A stretch of 64,000 bases of DNA from Carposina sasakii (lineage: Eukaryota > Arthropoda > Insecta > Lepidoptera > Carposinidae): assembly GCA_014607495.2 (NCBI GenBank), contig CP053154.1, positions 2,914,001 through 2,978,000 on the forward strand. The letters run 5' to 3'. The position numbers and the translations under genes were made by a program. The notes beneath the pieces are model-generated. The model worked only from the letters and a program-made list of their open reading frames with translations. It was not told the origin of the DNA and ran no database searches. Below are positions 24,686-37,105 of the stretch, piece after piece (within the stretch, counting starts at the first letter, position 1; the number at the start of each line of letters is the position of its first letter).

Positions 24686-26571
24686 TTTCACGCCCAGAGC
24701 GGCATAGAATGTAATATAACTATAAGTTAACGTCTTTGTGTGTATTGGTCATTTGCATGTCATATAAGCCTTGAATAACAGCTACAGTTTTATATCTACA
24801 TACACTCAATGCCCACACGGTGTACCATACATTATATATGAGATGTGATTCGCTTGATCGATGGCAACCGATTTGGCTGGCCGCTCGTTTAGGCACTGAC
24901 CGATATACATTTATTCACAAAATGACCGTCATGCCTTTGCCTTCGTGGAAAAAAGTAATTTGTTTTGAATACTTTATAATATCAAATTGAGCTTTCCAAT
25001 TACACCATTTAATTTATTGAAGAGATTTGTCTTGGTTAGTATTATGCAAAACATCGACCTGTTTAATAAATCTTCTTTTAATTATTTTTCATGTTTCTTT
25101 TCCTTTATTGTGCTCGTTGAGGTCGTGATATGTATATGATATGTGATTGTATATCCTTGTACCTGCATACATTTTTTTTTATAAGCTAATGATCTAAAAA
25201 TAATAAGAAAGAATAAGTATAACTATAGATAATAGGTACAGATATCTTATTGCCATGTATTATATTACACATAGTAAGCACACGATTAACAAATAATAAT
25301 AGAAAAAAAAATATTCAAAGCCAGACGCTACCCAAATCAGAAACAATATATAACACATCCTGTTTTCCTCCATTGATTACGTAATACTCGAAATAGACTC
25401 CGCTATAGTCAAGATAGATACGAGTAGACCCCAATAGTGATGTCCGGCATCGGTACAAATTCAAGAATATCCGATATAAGCAATAGATGTTTATTTCATT
25501 ATTGTCCGCACTCAGATTCGTTAAATTAAACTTTGTAGATCACAATGATCAGTGTGTTGTTAGTGTGAGATACGCATTTTACACATTTACGAAGGAGTTT
25601 CCTCAGTTTACTTTTAAATGTCTTTGAATATGGTAGCAAGATCAAAACCATATTTTGAGTAAAGTCTTTTGTACCAATTGATATTTTGAATATTTAGTTA
25701 CAACTAAATATTTAGTTACATCTGCAAAAATTATCGCATCGATCTAAGTCAACGAAAAAGAAACGATTTTTTATTTTACAGAAATTATAACTAGTATGTC
25801 TATTACTATTTAGATCTGAAATCTAACAGCCCTATCCGACCTATCGAATCTACCCGGCCTATCGAATCTACCCAGCGATTAACAGGCCCGATATGTTTGT
25901 ATTGTCCGGACCGTGCGGTACCGGAAGACGCCCGTATGTCCGGTATAGCCATACGTGATAGTGCGTATAAATCTCATGTTGGCGGTTATGGAATGTCCTG
26001 CTGTCGATTTTCGGGACCGGATAAGATATGGAGTTAGTGGTATACAGTGCACGCTTTATTGTTATTTTGTACTGTCTTTTTGTTATTTATGAGTTCGTTT
26101 TATTGAAAATAAACGTTATCATAAGTGAACATTCTGGTTTCTATTTTATAAAATTGTTTTATAGGTACTAATATTAATAAAACTTTAATTCATTATGAAC
26201 ACATACCAACAGCAAGTTTCTGTTTATAAATATAAGTTTATTAAGTCTACAAAATATTATCTCAGTTTTAAATTATTTTGAATATTTTAATAATACAAAA
26301 GTTTTGGACGGTGCTACTTTATAAGTCTGAATACATTATTTCAACAAACTTTAAAATCATAAAGTATAAAAAATATACGTATAAATGCAGTATTTTTATG
26401 AGATTAGACATCTCTAATGTAAGTTTACATTATCGCTCACTAGGTGCAATAGTACTATTACTACGTACTATTAACGCTGGCATAGGTTCTACCGTATACA
26501 TACACGAATTGTTTTCTGAAATCTATTTCTTTTAACACAGCTCTTTTTGCACAGCTGCTTTTTTATTCATC
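24686..26571. other. Non-coding stretch
   Basis: No supported gene. A short direct duplication (cctatcgaatctaccc twice, 25841-25875) and a GC-richer patch 25880-26030 followed by AATAAA (26109) were seen. A solo-LTR-like layout is possible but unproved. Confidence 0.4.
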
Positions 26572-26665
26572 TTTATTCTTTATTGTACACAAAAAACATA
26601 AATATTGTGTACAGAGGCGAGCTTATCTCTAACAGAGATTTCTTTCAGCTAACCAGTTTTTTTGA
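26572..26665 (-). repeat. LINE 3' tail fragment
   Basis: Minus strand: 'gctgaaagaaatctctgtta' 'gagataagctcgcc', then 'gtgtacaataaagaataaag'. It is homologous to 53221-53345 and to the two halves flanking the LTR element. The AATAAAG end is the element's own terminal repeat or poly(A) signal. Confidence 0.6.
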
Positions 26666-27117
26666 CAAGTAAACATAAGGAAATCACACGTGCACAACCA
26701 AAAAATTAAAATTTGTAAATTTTCATAACATTTGTTTGTTTGCAGCAAAGAATAAGGAATTAAGTTGCAGTATACATACCTAATATGCCATAAGTAGGTA
26801 AAAAAATCACTATTTTACTGCTACTCGTAATCTCTTAAAGAAAAGGTTAAAGATAGTGTACAATTTGTCCGCATAAAAATCAATTAAAACTCTCAGCGTT
26901 GGTCAGCGACCCATCTATCTTCTTCCGAGCAACATGCTACAATGATAAATGACTTCTTTTTAGTTTCGAACTAGAACAGTGATTTTTATAAACGTGTGAT
27001 TTGTATTAAGTAAAAATACTTAGCACTCAGCAAGTATTGATTGTCGGTTTATTTAGTCGCTCGACTATGGACTTAACATAATTTATTATTACATTATTAT
27101 CGTGAGTGCATGCATGG
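26666..27117. other. Non-coding stretch
   Basis: No gene or repeat recognised. Confidence 0.5.
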
Positions 27118-27310
27118 CTACACTAGAATACGAGTAGATACACAAGCTGAATCTCCTTTCGAGCAGGGCGTAAGAGTCGCTTGACGAACTCAGGGCTCAG
27201 GTCATGAGCGAGCAACTTGTCATTGATCTTTGACATCTGGCCACGCTTTGTTTAACCTAACTATAGGATCTCCTTCGCGATCCTGCAGTTCTGGTCATCT
27301 CATTTGTATG
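27118..27310 (+). repeat. Interspersed repeat H, copy 4
   Basis: 'ggctacactagaatacgagt', 'gctgaatctcctttcgagca', 'gcgtaagagtcg', 'agcaacttgtcattgatc' follow the family order. Confidence 0.6.
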
Positions 27311-27907
27311 TTATCATAAATGAGCATTGACTGGCCTTCAAGAAACTGGTGGTAAAAATTTATGTGAGCGAGGCTTGTTAAAGTACAAAAGTACAGTTAC
27401 GTACAGAAAAGGTTTATCGGTTTTATAACTAGGAAAGTTGCATAATAAAGAGAACACGTGTTTAGAAAAACAACTATGTATAGCGTACAAAGTGGCGCCA
27501 CCGCCGACATTTATTAGAATCCCAGTTCTCTATCTTGTTTTCACAATCTTGTTTCCTATCCCCTGTTAACATCCCAGAAGCTTAGCCGAACGTGACTCGA
27601 CTTCAAATTAATCGAAGGAAGCCTTGGACTCATATTTTTGGGGACGAAAATAGACTGACCTTTTTAAAACCTAGTAATGTAATGAAGCGGAAAGTGTAGG
27701 AGTTCTTAGAGCCAATCAAATTAATTTTGCTGAAAATTTATGATAATCATAAAAGGTTATGTAAATATTAGAAATAATCTAATTGCGAATTAAATTAAGG
27801 TTCCCAATCTGGTTCACACTTATTTAAAAGATTTTGGCTTAATTATATTCATTTTTGTCTTCTTTCTTAGATCACTTAATTTACACCTAAAAAATTTACG
27901 GATTATA
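27311..27907. other. Non-coding stretch
   Basis: No gene or repeat recognised. Confidence 0.5.
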
Positions 27908-28053
27908 CAGGGTGTTTTTGGTCGTCAACGTTTTAGAACACTACGTATTTTCCTCATGATTACGAATATCTTTCTCCACGGAGGCATACCTGGGAAGTGT
28001 CTGGTTTCCAAGATATTTAGTAAGGTCCAAAGTTGAGTAATCAGATTTTTTTT
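27908..28053 (-). mobile_element. MITE family D, copy 4 (truncated)
   Basis: Starts CAGGGTG after TA, then 'gtcgtcaacg', 'atacctgggaagtgtctggt' as in the minus copy 54012-54383, and breaks off after about 146 bp where repeat F begins at 28054. Confidence 0.7.
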
Positions 28054-28320
28054 CACAATGGCTGCGCCCGCCACCGGGCCCTACACCCTCCTAGCTTTCA
28101 CTGACCCTCGGATCTGATAACTCATAACGGCGAAAACAAGCACTTGCACTACCTACAATCGCCACGAGAAACCAGACCCGAGTACCCAGCATGCAAGATG
28201 CATGCATGCAAGGTGCAAGATCGCACTATTTCCAAAATCAAAAACTAAATTGATAATCTACATATGTCTCGCCAAAAACCGCGGCATCCTCAGGATCATA
28301 GAAATTAGTAAACCACTGTG
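28054..28320 (-). repeat. Repeat F, minus-oriented unit
   Basis: Begins CACAATGGCTGCGCCCG at the same outer boundary as the left arm of the 22478 element and runs to 'gaaattagtaaaccactg'. A few small insertions occur (e.g. 'tagcttt' near 28091 and a duplicated 'gcatgcat'). The ribozyme-like GAAAC reads GAGAC here, so the core is mutated. Confidence 0.8.
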
Positions 28321-29237
28321 GTTTGAACTTTTTAATAACAAAAAAAAATAACTTAACTCCTGTTTACATCCCATAAAAATAAATATTAGAAATAGTTAAT
28401 TAAACATTTTAATAGCATGTGTTATATGAAATATCTTTCGATACAAAGTTTCTTTGCCACAGAAGACTAATGTGTAAACTTCGCCCATAATGATTTATAA
28501 ATAGGGAAATGTATGTCAGCAAATTAATTAACTTACGCAAATTGTGAACAAGAATTTGGGTGTAATTATAATATATCTCGAGTCAAAGATGTCACAAAGT
28601 ACCGAGACACAAGATGCTTTTGGCGTCTGTTCAACCGAGTACAGTTAGGAATATAAGTGTATACCTATTATAATATTTAAGCTTTAAAAATACCACGTAA
28701 TTTATATTTTGTTTTTGGTAGTCTTTATTGCGAAAATATTTGGGAAAACATAATATCCACTATAGATATAAAAAATGGTATTGTATCTACTTATATATTT
28801 GGCAGTGAATAATGCCTTTTTAAAAAGATTTATTTTAATTAAAATTAATAATTAATAATTACATGAATATTATGTGTTATGTGAAAGGTCAGGACGAGAC
28901 TGGCGTTGTCCTGGTCGGTTGGTTCCCACCGCTCGATGTGCTAGAGCATGGTCAGCACATCCATTGTCTTACTTCATTGGAAGTGTGCCTGCCTATTTTC
29001 TAATTGCTGGAAACGGCTTGGTAATTATTTTACGATTTGACTAAAATAGGAAATTGTAATGTTAATAAAGCTTAGGAGACTAATTTAAAATTTGTTATCA
29101 AACACGCTATCGTAAAATTTATTTAACATTTAATTTTGTTTACATAGTTGAAAGACATTGATGATTAATTTATAAATCTAAGCTAATAACAAACCTAAAA
29201 AAAGTAAATTTTAATGTGCTTACAAAGTAGATTTATA
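28321..29237. other. Non-coding stretch
   Basis: No gene or repeat recognised. Confidence 0.5.
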
Positions 29238-29573
29238 TCTATACATATAATAAAAATGTAACGGGTCGCTGTCTGTACATGAAAGATAAATGAGAACAAA
29301 TATTATAGGAGTCCTTTATTAACGCAATAATACCCAAAAAATGATTTTTGGATTTTTGTCTGTTTGCCTGTTCGTCGGTTTGTGTTTGTTTGTGCACGCT
29401 AATCTCAGAAACGGCTGAACCGATTTCGATGCAGTTTTCAGGAATATATTGTGACAGGTCCCACTTAACATATAGGCTACTTTTTATCCCGGGAAAAATG
29501 TTTTTATCCCGGATAATTTCAACATTTTATTTTTCCTGCAGTCCACGCGGACGGAGTCGCGGGCGTCGACTAG
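29238..29573 (+). mobile_element. Complete short non-autonomous Helitron
   Basis: Starts TCTATACATATAATAAAAATG (first 20 nt at 29238-29257), directly after an A, and ends CGGGCGTCGACTAG directly before a T, which is the A^T insertion rule. A bulged hairpin CGCGGAC/GTCGCG lies just upstream of CTAG. The length is 336 bp, with no Rep/helicase coding. It includes 'aacggctgaaccgatttcga' and the CCCGGGATAAAAA-type block shared with 8861, 53615 and 62115. The small frame 29348-29623 is not a gene. Confidence 0.75.
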
Positions 29574-31131
29574 TCGTAAATATATTCTTAACTTATATTA
29601 AATTTTACGCGATTTTTGATTAGCGATCCGAGGTGTATACAATTTATTTTGTACAAAATGTACAAGATTAAGGATTGTAAATTTTGTATTTTTGGGAGAA
29701 TTTATAGTAAAATTTAAATCAATTGCAAAATACGGACACAGAATATCTCGTCAGCATGAAATGGAAAATGAACTTACAAAATGGATATTCTTGTAAAATC
29801 AAATTACCAAAAGGCACGTTCCTGCTTTGGCACCAATCGCAATTATTGATAACGATCTTATCTTACTTTTGTCATATTGGAGCGTCGTGTCGCTGTTTTC
29901 CATTTATTTGCATGAGCCTGATGTTTTTCATTATTAAAACGACAAGAGAAAAGCATTGACGAATACTTTTATTAACATTATTATTTTGAATATTAAATGT
30001 ATATTAAAGCCCCTTTTGAATAATAGTCAAATATTAACATATTGAATGGTTTTTCTAAGGCCAAATCTTCCGAAACGTAATTACTTTTTTTTTATTAGAA
30101 CTATCAAAGTATTTTACTATATTAAATATGTTATAGGGCATGGTACGTATTTTAACATATTCTTGTTTTGGTTTACGCAAAGGTATCTGAACTATAACAC
30201 TGTGTTATTCTATTAATACAAAAATCGAAACCAATAAATTAAACATTATAAAATTTTTAATTAATTAAGTTGAATCTACTCGTAATTCCAAATTTCACAG
30301 ATGAGTTTAAACTTGGTTAGATTTCTGCCAAAAGCAATTAAAATCATTTAAATTAGCAAAGTTTTAATTTATTCCCAGTAAGTAAATAAATTATGTACGT
30401 GATTGTACCTAACGCTAGACGAATTGAGTTTACCTAAGTTATACAAGTCGTGCTAACTTATGTATGTCTGTACGATCCCAGAAGTAATGTTAGCTATCAA
30501 AGCAACAAGGTTGCCTCTAAATCTGTGTTTCTAATAATTTAAGTTCGGGAGATTATTATGTATGTACTGTTATTAATATACCGTATTTGTGGGTAAAGAC
30601 AAGTTTACCTAGCACGTGCACACTTTAATAGAGTAAACTGTGTGAAGGTTTTCATTCATATTTAATTGCCGTGGTTGTCATTGTACAGCATAAAAAATTA
30701 AAGCATTGTTTTCTTCCATAGACAAAGTGATTCAAAATAAAAAAATAGAAAGAGTCAATCTCAGGCAAATAAAACTGGATATAAAATTGGCTTCGAACAC
30801 GGAAGAATTTAGGCTTTGAATCTAACTACACATAGGACTATTATGATGTTTGATTGTGAACACTTTTAATACATCTATAACGTTACAGAAATAGGTGCCG
30901 AATCGATAAATTTATTTATTTAGCCGATAGGATAAGACCGTAAGAATATTTTGTTACCAAAGCTGACAATAACAAGGTTATCAGTAACCACCTCCGCTTT
31001 ACTGACGAGTATTATAAATAAACAGAATAATATTATATTTTATTTTGTTGCTCAATATAATTGAGTATTATTAATAAAAATTATATATCAGTCCTTTTGA
31101 ATTTTTGTTGTGCAATGCGGTGATAGCCTAA
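29574..31131. other. Non-coding stretch
   Basis: No supported gene. The 78-codon frame at 29723-29959 has no domain or splice context. Confidence 0.5.
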
Positions 31132-31376
31132 TTAAGCCTCGAGCACACCGGATGCGTATGCGTACACATAAGCGTAGACGTACATGTATGTACCTCTGAG
31201 TTGTAATGTATGGAACTGTATAGGCACGGGCAGACCGGATGCGTATGCGTAGAACGTAAGCATAGACGTCAAGCGGTGACAGTACCATACATTAAACTCA
31301 GAGGTACGTGTACGCTTACGTGCACGCATACGCATCCGGTGTGTCCGTGCCTAGACATACAGTTCCATACATTACA
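31132..31376. mobile_element. MITE family G, copy 1 (TTAA-associated, rearranged)
   Basis: TTAA (31132-31135) followed by GCCTCGAGCACACCGGATGC and a CpG-rich alternating purine-pyrimidine arm. An inverted arm (gcatacgcatccggtgtgtc) lies at 31326-31345, but the terminal GCTCGAGCC is lost. Overlapping frames on both strands are artefacts of the palindrome. Confidence 0.7.
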
Positions 31377-31475
31377 ACTACTTCCATTCATTTCAATCGG
31401 AAGGCGTAAGTTCGATTCCAGTCACGGGTACCTGCACCACTAAATTTATTTTCATGGACGGATTTTCTAATCACG

Positions 31476-31600
31476 TCGCTATACCCGAGGAAGGTTGGCA
31501 TCAGGCAGGTAGCCGGTCATAAAACAAATGCCCAATCTTTGGCATTGCAATGTGAGTTCCAAGAGAAACTGTATTGCGCCGAACCCTTCAATGAATAGGA
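31476..31600 (+). repeat. Interspersed repeat J, copy
   Basis: 'cgctatacccgaggaaggtt', 'ggcatcaggcaggtagccgg', 'aatctttggcattgcaatgt' 'gag' are shared with 54893-55035 and, in part, with 4855-4925 and (inverted) 60365-60412. Unnamed retroposon. Confidence 0.6.
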
Positions 31601-31860
31601 TGAGGGTAGGAAAATGATGACAATGCGTCCATTTTGTGCCAATTTTAAAACTTTAAAAGGTAATAAATGCAAAAAAGGCCCTTTTTAAAAGTGTATCCAA
31701 AGTTCGCCCTCCCCAACCTATAACCGGCTTTGAATTTTTTTTTAAATATCTACCAACCCCTTTTAGCGAAATTTAGAAATATAATTTGGATAAGTAAGGT
31801 GTATACAAATTTACGATCCATGTGCACTTATTATCGATTTTATTTTAAAAATTTATTTTA

Positions 31861-32100
31861 CATACATGCATATAATCACGCCTTTATCCCTTACGGGGTA
31901 GGCAGAGCACCAAGGGCCGATAGAATCACATGGTGCCACTTCTGACCAATTTCGAGGGTATAGTTGAGATGTAAAAGTTCGGTTAGTAGTGACAGGTGGT
32001 CAGCCCATCGCCTACAAAACACCAAAACCCTCTTGTCCCCCTATGACTTGTACAGTATGCCCGGGAAGAGAAGCAGCTGTAGTATTATAGGTTTTTTTTA
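31861..32100 (-). repeat. Interspersed repeat A, copy 5
   Basis: Begins with the TACATGCATATAATCACG tail, then 'cccttacggggtaggcagag', down to 'gcccgggaagagaagcagct'. The longest reverse copy. Confidence 0.7.
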
Positions 32101-33359
32101 CTCCCAGAGCAGCATAGAAGTATTTACATAGTTACACCATTTCTATAATTAAAAACATGGATAATAATGGACCTTATTCTTGGTACACCTTTAATAAAAT
32201 TACTACGATCCAACTAGTTGAACGGATCTATGTTTATAAAATGATCGATATAACTTTATTCAATATTATAAACTACAAGTTTCATGCCGGGCAAAGTCGA
32301 TAAACAAACTAAGGTTATATTATAATATTATGATGTTTCTAAGATTTAAAATTATTATAGAGTTTCTAAACTTTCATGAAACTTACTTATAGAAAAATAT
32401 TTAGTTTTGATTTATGAAATTATACAGTTCTTGAGTATGTATATATTATTCATTAATCTTGTCCTGTATTTATCTTTACATCTTTCTCTACCTAAGGCCT
32501 TTATTTATTTTTTCCTAAGAATTTAAAAATAGGAGCATATATAAGTTAAAAGAACATCAAAATTTCATGACTTAAAAAGTATTCTTCTCAAAAACAATAC
32601 TAACTTTAGTACGGCTCTACCAATCGTATAAAAGCTACGATATCAGAGATCAGAGGAAACGACAGAACGAGCATAAGTACGTAACCTTTGTACAACCGAA
32701 CAAGTAAACGTAACGGTCACGGCCATCGGACCGTATCGAATTGCACTACAACCCTTTCGTACCCAATTTGACCCTTACACTAATACTCACCAGCGAAACA
32801 GGTGACCAACCACAATATCGTGGTGCAAAGATGCGTGAAAGTTGCACGCCTGACTCCTTGGCGACGCACCATCTCACCGGTATCATCGAAACACCATGCC
32901 ACAAAACCAATTTATATAAGACACTTATTATCTACAATCTACTGAATTCCACCCTCGGGCGATATTGAGTGACGTAACGAAAAGTTAGGACCTCCACTTG
33001 GCTGGGGAAAACGTCCGCTCGGAGCGAAGCGTTCCGTGAGACTGAGTATAGCACGAGGGTTGAAGGCTGTGCGAGGGTGCGGCGAGGGGGGCCTATCAAA
33101 TGTTTTGTATCCTCACAGCTATTTCCCTCCATGAGCGGCACCACGTGCCTCGCTTAGTCAATTTTCGTCTGAATGGCCGGTGAGCTATTTGTTTTTTATT
33201 GTTGTCGTTAAACAGAACATCATTAGGAGCAATCGTTTCTGTTGATTGCCTTTTACTTTGAAAAGTAAGTAAAGATGCGTTCTTCAATTTATATGGCTTC
33301 TGTAATAGAATTGGAAAGAATTTGTATTGTATCAAATCCAATTCAATGGATATAAGGCA
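32101..33359. other. Non-coding stretch with a GC-rich patch
   Basis: A TATAAAAG lies at 32627-32634. A GC-rich zone spans 32990-33150 (ggtgcggcgaggggggccta). The minus frames at 32932-33341 show no domain. It could be part of an old LTR or a promoter, but this is undecided. Confidence 0.35.
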
Positions 33360-33690
33360 GTTAGATGATGATGGAAATGATAAATATAAAGAATTTGAAA
33401 GTAAACAATGAGTACCTCAAGAAGAGCACATTTCTCAAGAGGAAAGAAGATTGTTCCGTCAATTTTATTACGATAACGTATCAAAATACCGCGAAAGTCG
33501 TACCAAAGTTGTCGGCAATGGGGAAAGTTCCGTCGGTTTTATACTAGGCCGTCCCGATACTGGAGTTTAGCTGGAAAGCCAAGTGTTGAAGCCGCGACGA
33601 AACTTGAAGCTTTACTACTCGATTTAAAAACTTTTATGAACATCGAAAAGGAAAAAGCTGTTTGCCTGAACAGAGGTATTGGGCAGACTT
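33360..33690 (+). pseudogene. Possible decayed coding fragment, family unknown
   Basis: Joining plus-strand frames gives a stretch of non-repetitive, amphipathic-looking sequence: ERRLFRQFYYDNVSKY in one frame, then RYWSLAGKPSVEAATKLEAL and LLDLKTFMNIEKEKAV in another, with at least one stop and one shift. I do not recognise it. Base composition is closer to coding DNA than its neighbours. It could be a transposon ORF remnant. Confidence 0.3.
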
Positions 33691-34119
33691 ATTGAATTGC
33701 GTAGGTGCGGGAAATGATGGCAATTTACTGTGTTTCGAAACTTTTAATGAATCTTTTCCATTTATTCTTACGCAAACAAAGTAGGTACGTGTAATATACA
33801 CGATTACGCTACAATTAAAAAAATAAATGAATCAATATAACAATTCAAGAAGGCATATAGTATAAAGATAGTTTATAGTACGGTTTTCATGAATGATTTT
33901 AAATGTAAAAAAGTGTGCTGAATCACGCTTGAGCACTAAAATCTACGGCTGGTTGTAAATCAATGGGGCGCACTGAAGAAAATGAGCTACCATTGCTCTG
34001 GCTCTGAGTGAACCTCTAAATTATTTCAAACCAGTAACGAGGCTTCTATCAGTACTCGATTTCGCTGTACTGCAAAAACATGTATGCAAAATCGTTAAAC
34101 ATTAGTAGGCCTTTTTTAT

Positions 34120-34212
34120 ACAATGTCCAACCGGTCCATACTTGTGGACTGATTGTCCGAAGTAGATTATCTTCAAATTATGTTGCTTAACATGCCCTTC
34201 CGTTACACCCTG
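34120..34212. repeat. MITE family E fragment (one end)
   Basis: 'gttgcttaacatgcccttcc' then GTTACACCCTGTATA matches the right end of the E elements at 53972 and 57827. Confidence 0.55.
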
Positions 34213-34474
34213 TATATTGTTATGAGTGAGTGAAATAAAGTATTTATGTGAATTGATGATGATAAGGAGATGTGATGAGGAAAGTTAGCAATGTCCAACT
34301 GAACCACATTGAAATAAATGATGCAGTCGCAGTTATGATCTTTGTTGAACATTTATTTTAACATATTGCCTATTTGCAAGAACATAGTAATAGATATTTT
34401 ATAAACCACCACTTTATGAGATGTCACGTTGTTCTTGTAAAGAGGCGATATAGGACTTTCCTTATAACATTATA

Positions 34475-34690
34475 CAGGTTGCAATGGAAGGGTATATTAA
34501 GCAAATAAACTTTCAAATAATCCACTCCAGAAAACCAGACTATAAAATTAGAGACTTAAAATCAAATGTTCTTTTTTAGCCATCTGTATTAGATAAATAT
34601 AATATTTCTAAACTTCTCAGAAATGTTCGTACAATTTTGAAATGCGCACATTTGATTTTAAGTCTCTGTTAGATTCTTTGTACATGGCCA
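34475..34690 (+). mobile_element. MITE family E, degenerate copy
   Basis: Starts TATACAGGTTGCAATGGAAG and keeps 'gggtatattaagc'. Internal blocks 'aacttctcagaaatgttcgt' and 'acaattttgaaatg' correspond to E1. The right end is eroded. Confidence 0.5.
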
Positions 34691-35124
34691 CTTTCACAGC
34701 ATTACCCTACTATTACACGTTTACTAGTAAGGCAGTAATTACGTGGAACAGAGCAAGTAGTACTTATATAAAATTTGGAGGACCAAACGTGTGACGTTAA
34801 GTGGGTTCCATACGTACATTATTACGCGACCCTATTAAGTAACTGGACGATAAAACTTTACGCCTAATGTAGCAAAAACGATTTCATATGAGCATACCGC
34901 AGACGTAGTGAATTTAAACCGGACTTATTTCACTAAAACTGAGTATCAAATGAGGATAAACTATAGTTATATGCATAGTTATAGTGTGTTTAAGTCAAAT
35001 AGTACAAACCCAAGAATTATACGTGGATAGTAGTTGAATCTGAAATAAAATTTACTTCATGATTATTTATTTATTTGCAAAAAAAAATATTATAATACCC
35101 AAGTCTCTTTAGTCCTACTTCTTC
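34691..35124. other. Non-coding stretch
   Basis: No gene or repeat recognised. Confidence 0.5.
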
Positions 35125-35262
35125 TGTTACAGTCGCAATGAGAAGCCAGATCCAAGCACCTAGCATGCAAATATACATAGCTACTAATCCGAAAATATCA
35201 ATGAATAATGTTAATCGACATTTGTTTCACCAACACTCGTGGCATCTTCAGGATTTTAATCC
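35125..35262 (-). repeat. Repeat F, old diverged copy with preserved ribozyme-like core
   Basis: 'gtcgcaatgagaagccagat' and 'aagcacctagcatgcaaat' identify the family. On the minus strand, CTGAAGA, TGCC...GGT, GAAAC, GTC and GATTAA appear in order (35211-35260). The cleavage-site triplet is GTC here instead of GTA. Confidence 0.65.
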
Positions 35263-36343
35263 GTACTCCTTGGGCGTACTTCTTTTTTCCATTGAGATCA
35301 AGGGTAGAACTCATTAAAATTGGAAGTAGACGCGCGAGGCAAATGGTCTTTAGTACCTAATTCATTTTTAAGTAAGAAAGTATCGAACCCTTTGAAGTTT
35401 TAAAAAATTATATTGAACAAATTTTGTGAATTCAGAGGTTGGAAACCTGGAACCTCTTTGTGCCATTGTAAGCTTTCCATGTGACCGAACTTTCCAGATA
35501 TTCTTTTAAAAAATTTAATGAAATTCAAAGGGCAATAACATACCTTAATAAAGACCGACCAAATGAACTCGACGGTGATGCATAGCAGTGGTCCCATGCA
35601 TTTTCTTAGTGTATATATCTTCCAAACGACTTTCTTTGCCTCCCACTGCAGACGTATAAATCGCTGGTTCTATACGTTTCTTCTTTGTGCGTTGAAATCT
35701 ATATTTATTTTCACAATTTCGGTGAACTCAAATCTAGTAAAAGTAGATTTTTGTGGAAAAAAGGTTAACAGAGAGTAGCTAACGTACGTAGCTTGAAAGT
35801 AGGTACAACAATGGGTACTATCTACCATTTTTATCTCGCTAAAACTTGAAGTTGACTGAACCGATTTTTATATTTATGTATGAAATAAAAATTATATTGG
35901 ATATTTTTTAAGTATTCTTTGTTACATCAATACTATATATAGATACCTAATTCACACCTCCGTATAGTTGTTAATTTAAATTTCAATCACACTTAACTAT
36001 TAAAAAATCACTCTAAATTCATGACAAAAACAAAGCTCACCACCACCATCATTCAATCGAGTGACTTAAAAGGAAAAAAAACAACTAAGAATACAAGTGG
36101 TCTCTCGACTATGGAAACTCACTCATTACACTATTTACCTACACATTCATAGTATGTACTTTTCTAGGATTATACATATATATCAAAAACATCAAGTCTA
36201 CCTAAGTGCAGTCTACGTTAATTTGGCTAAGCTAACGTTTGCGTGCTATCTATAGTGTGTACCTCGTAATTTGCTTCGCTGGCCGGCGGAGATAGTTACT
36301 CGCAAGTTTAAGCCATGACAATGAATATGTGTTAAGCTATATA
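35263..36343. other. Non-coding stretch
   Basis: No supported gene. The frames 35400-35597 (minus) and 35563-35778 (plus) overlap each other and show no domain. Confidence 0.5.
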
Positions 36344-36731
36344 CAGAGTGTTTTTTGTGGCCACCTTTAACGAAGGGTACGTATTCTATACATGAAATAA
36401 AGTAAGTTTTATGCCAAAAAAAATGCTGGGAATTTTTTTTTTTTTTTTTTTGAAAAAAAAAAATTTAAATTCCTTGATCGTGCGAAATTTATAGTGTCTA
36501 GTGTTTATGTTATTTTTTTTATAGACAGAAATTAATTATTTTTCGTGAAAAAATCCTGCTACGCGCGTCTATGTGCATTTATGCAGAAAAACGCAGTCTA
36601 TTTACTCAACTTTGGACCCTAATATTTTGGAAACCAGACACTTCCCAGGTATGCTTCCATGGAGAAAAATGATCGTGATGATGAGGAGATTCCGTAGTTT
36701 TCGGGAACGTTGACGACCAAAAATCACCCTG
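36344..36731 (+). mobile_element. MITE family D, copy 2 (388 bp)
   Basis: CAGAGTG ... CACCCTG flanked by TA (36342-36343 and 36732-36733). Near-identical to 13496-13874 apart from the poly-T/poly-A tract near 36430-36465. Confidence 0.8.
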
Positions 36732-37105
36732 TATTGCTACGGCTACCGGAATGAATCGCATATATGGTACAACTTACCATTACACTGTTTTGATATTTTT
36801 ATTAAGTATGAGTATTTCTCTGGGGATTTCTATAACTTATGGCTAGACAAGAGCTTAGCACCTAAGTTAGTTTCATTTATGATTTTTCGACGCATTTCCA
36901 TGTAGAATGGTTCTAATTGTACCAATTTAATACACCTACATAATTTATCATAATATTTTGTACAAGTGTACCTATATATTAGAAATAAAATGTTATACTT
37001 GCAAGTATATTACGTAATAGTTTTGCAACTCTTTGAAATTGTTAAAGTAATTTAATAATAACAAGTTTGAAAATTGATTAACGTATTGAAATATTATATT
37101 TTATT
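36732..37105. other. Non-coding stretch
   Basis: No gene or repeat recognised. Confidence 0.5.

Noticed and set aside
31088..31443. Four overlapping frames rich in Arg/Tyr/Val
   Set aside because: Palindromic CpG-rich G element read in several frames on both strands.
32627..32655. TATAAAAG with TCAGAG as a core promoter
   Set aside because: Spacing is only 25 nt to the candidate A+1 and TCAGAG does not fit TCAKTY; kept only as a note.
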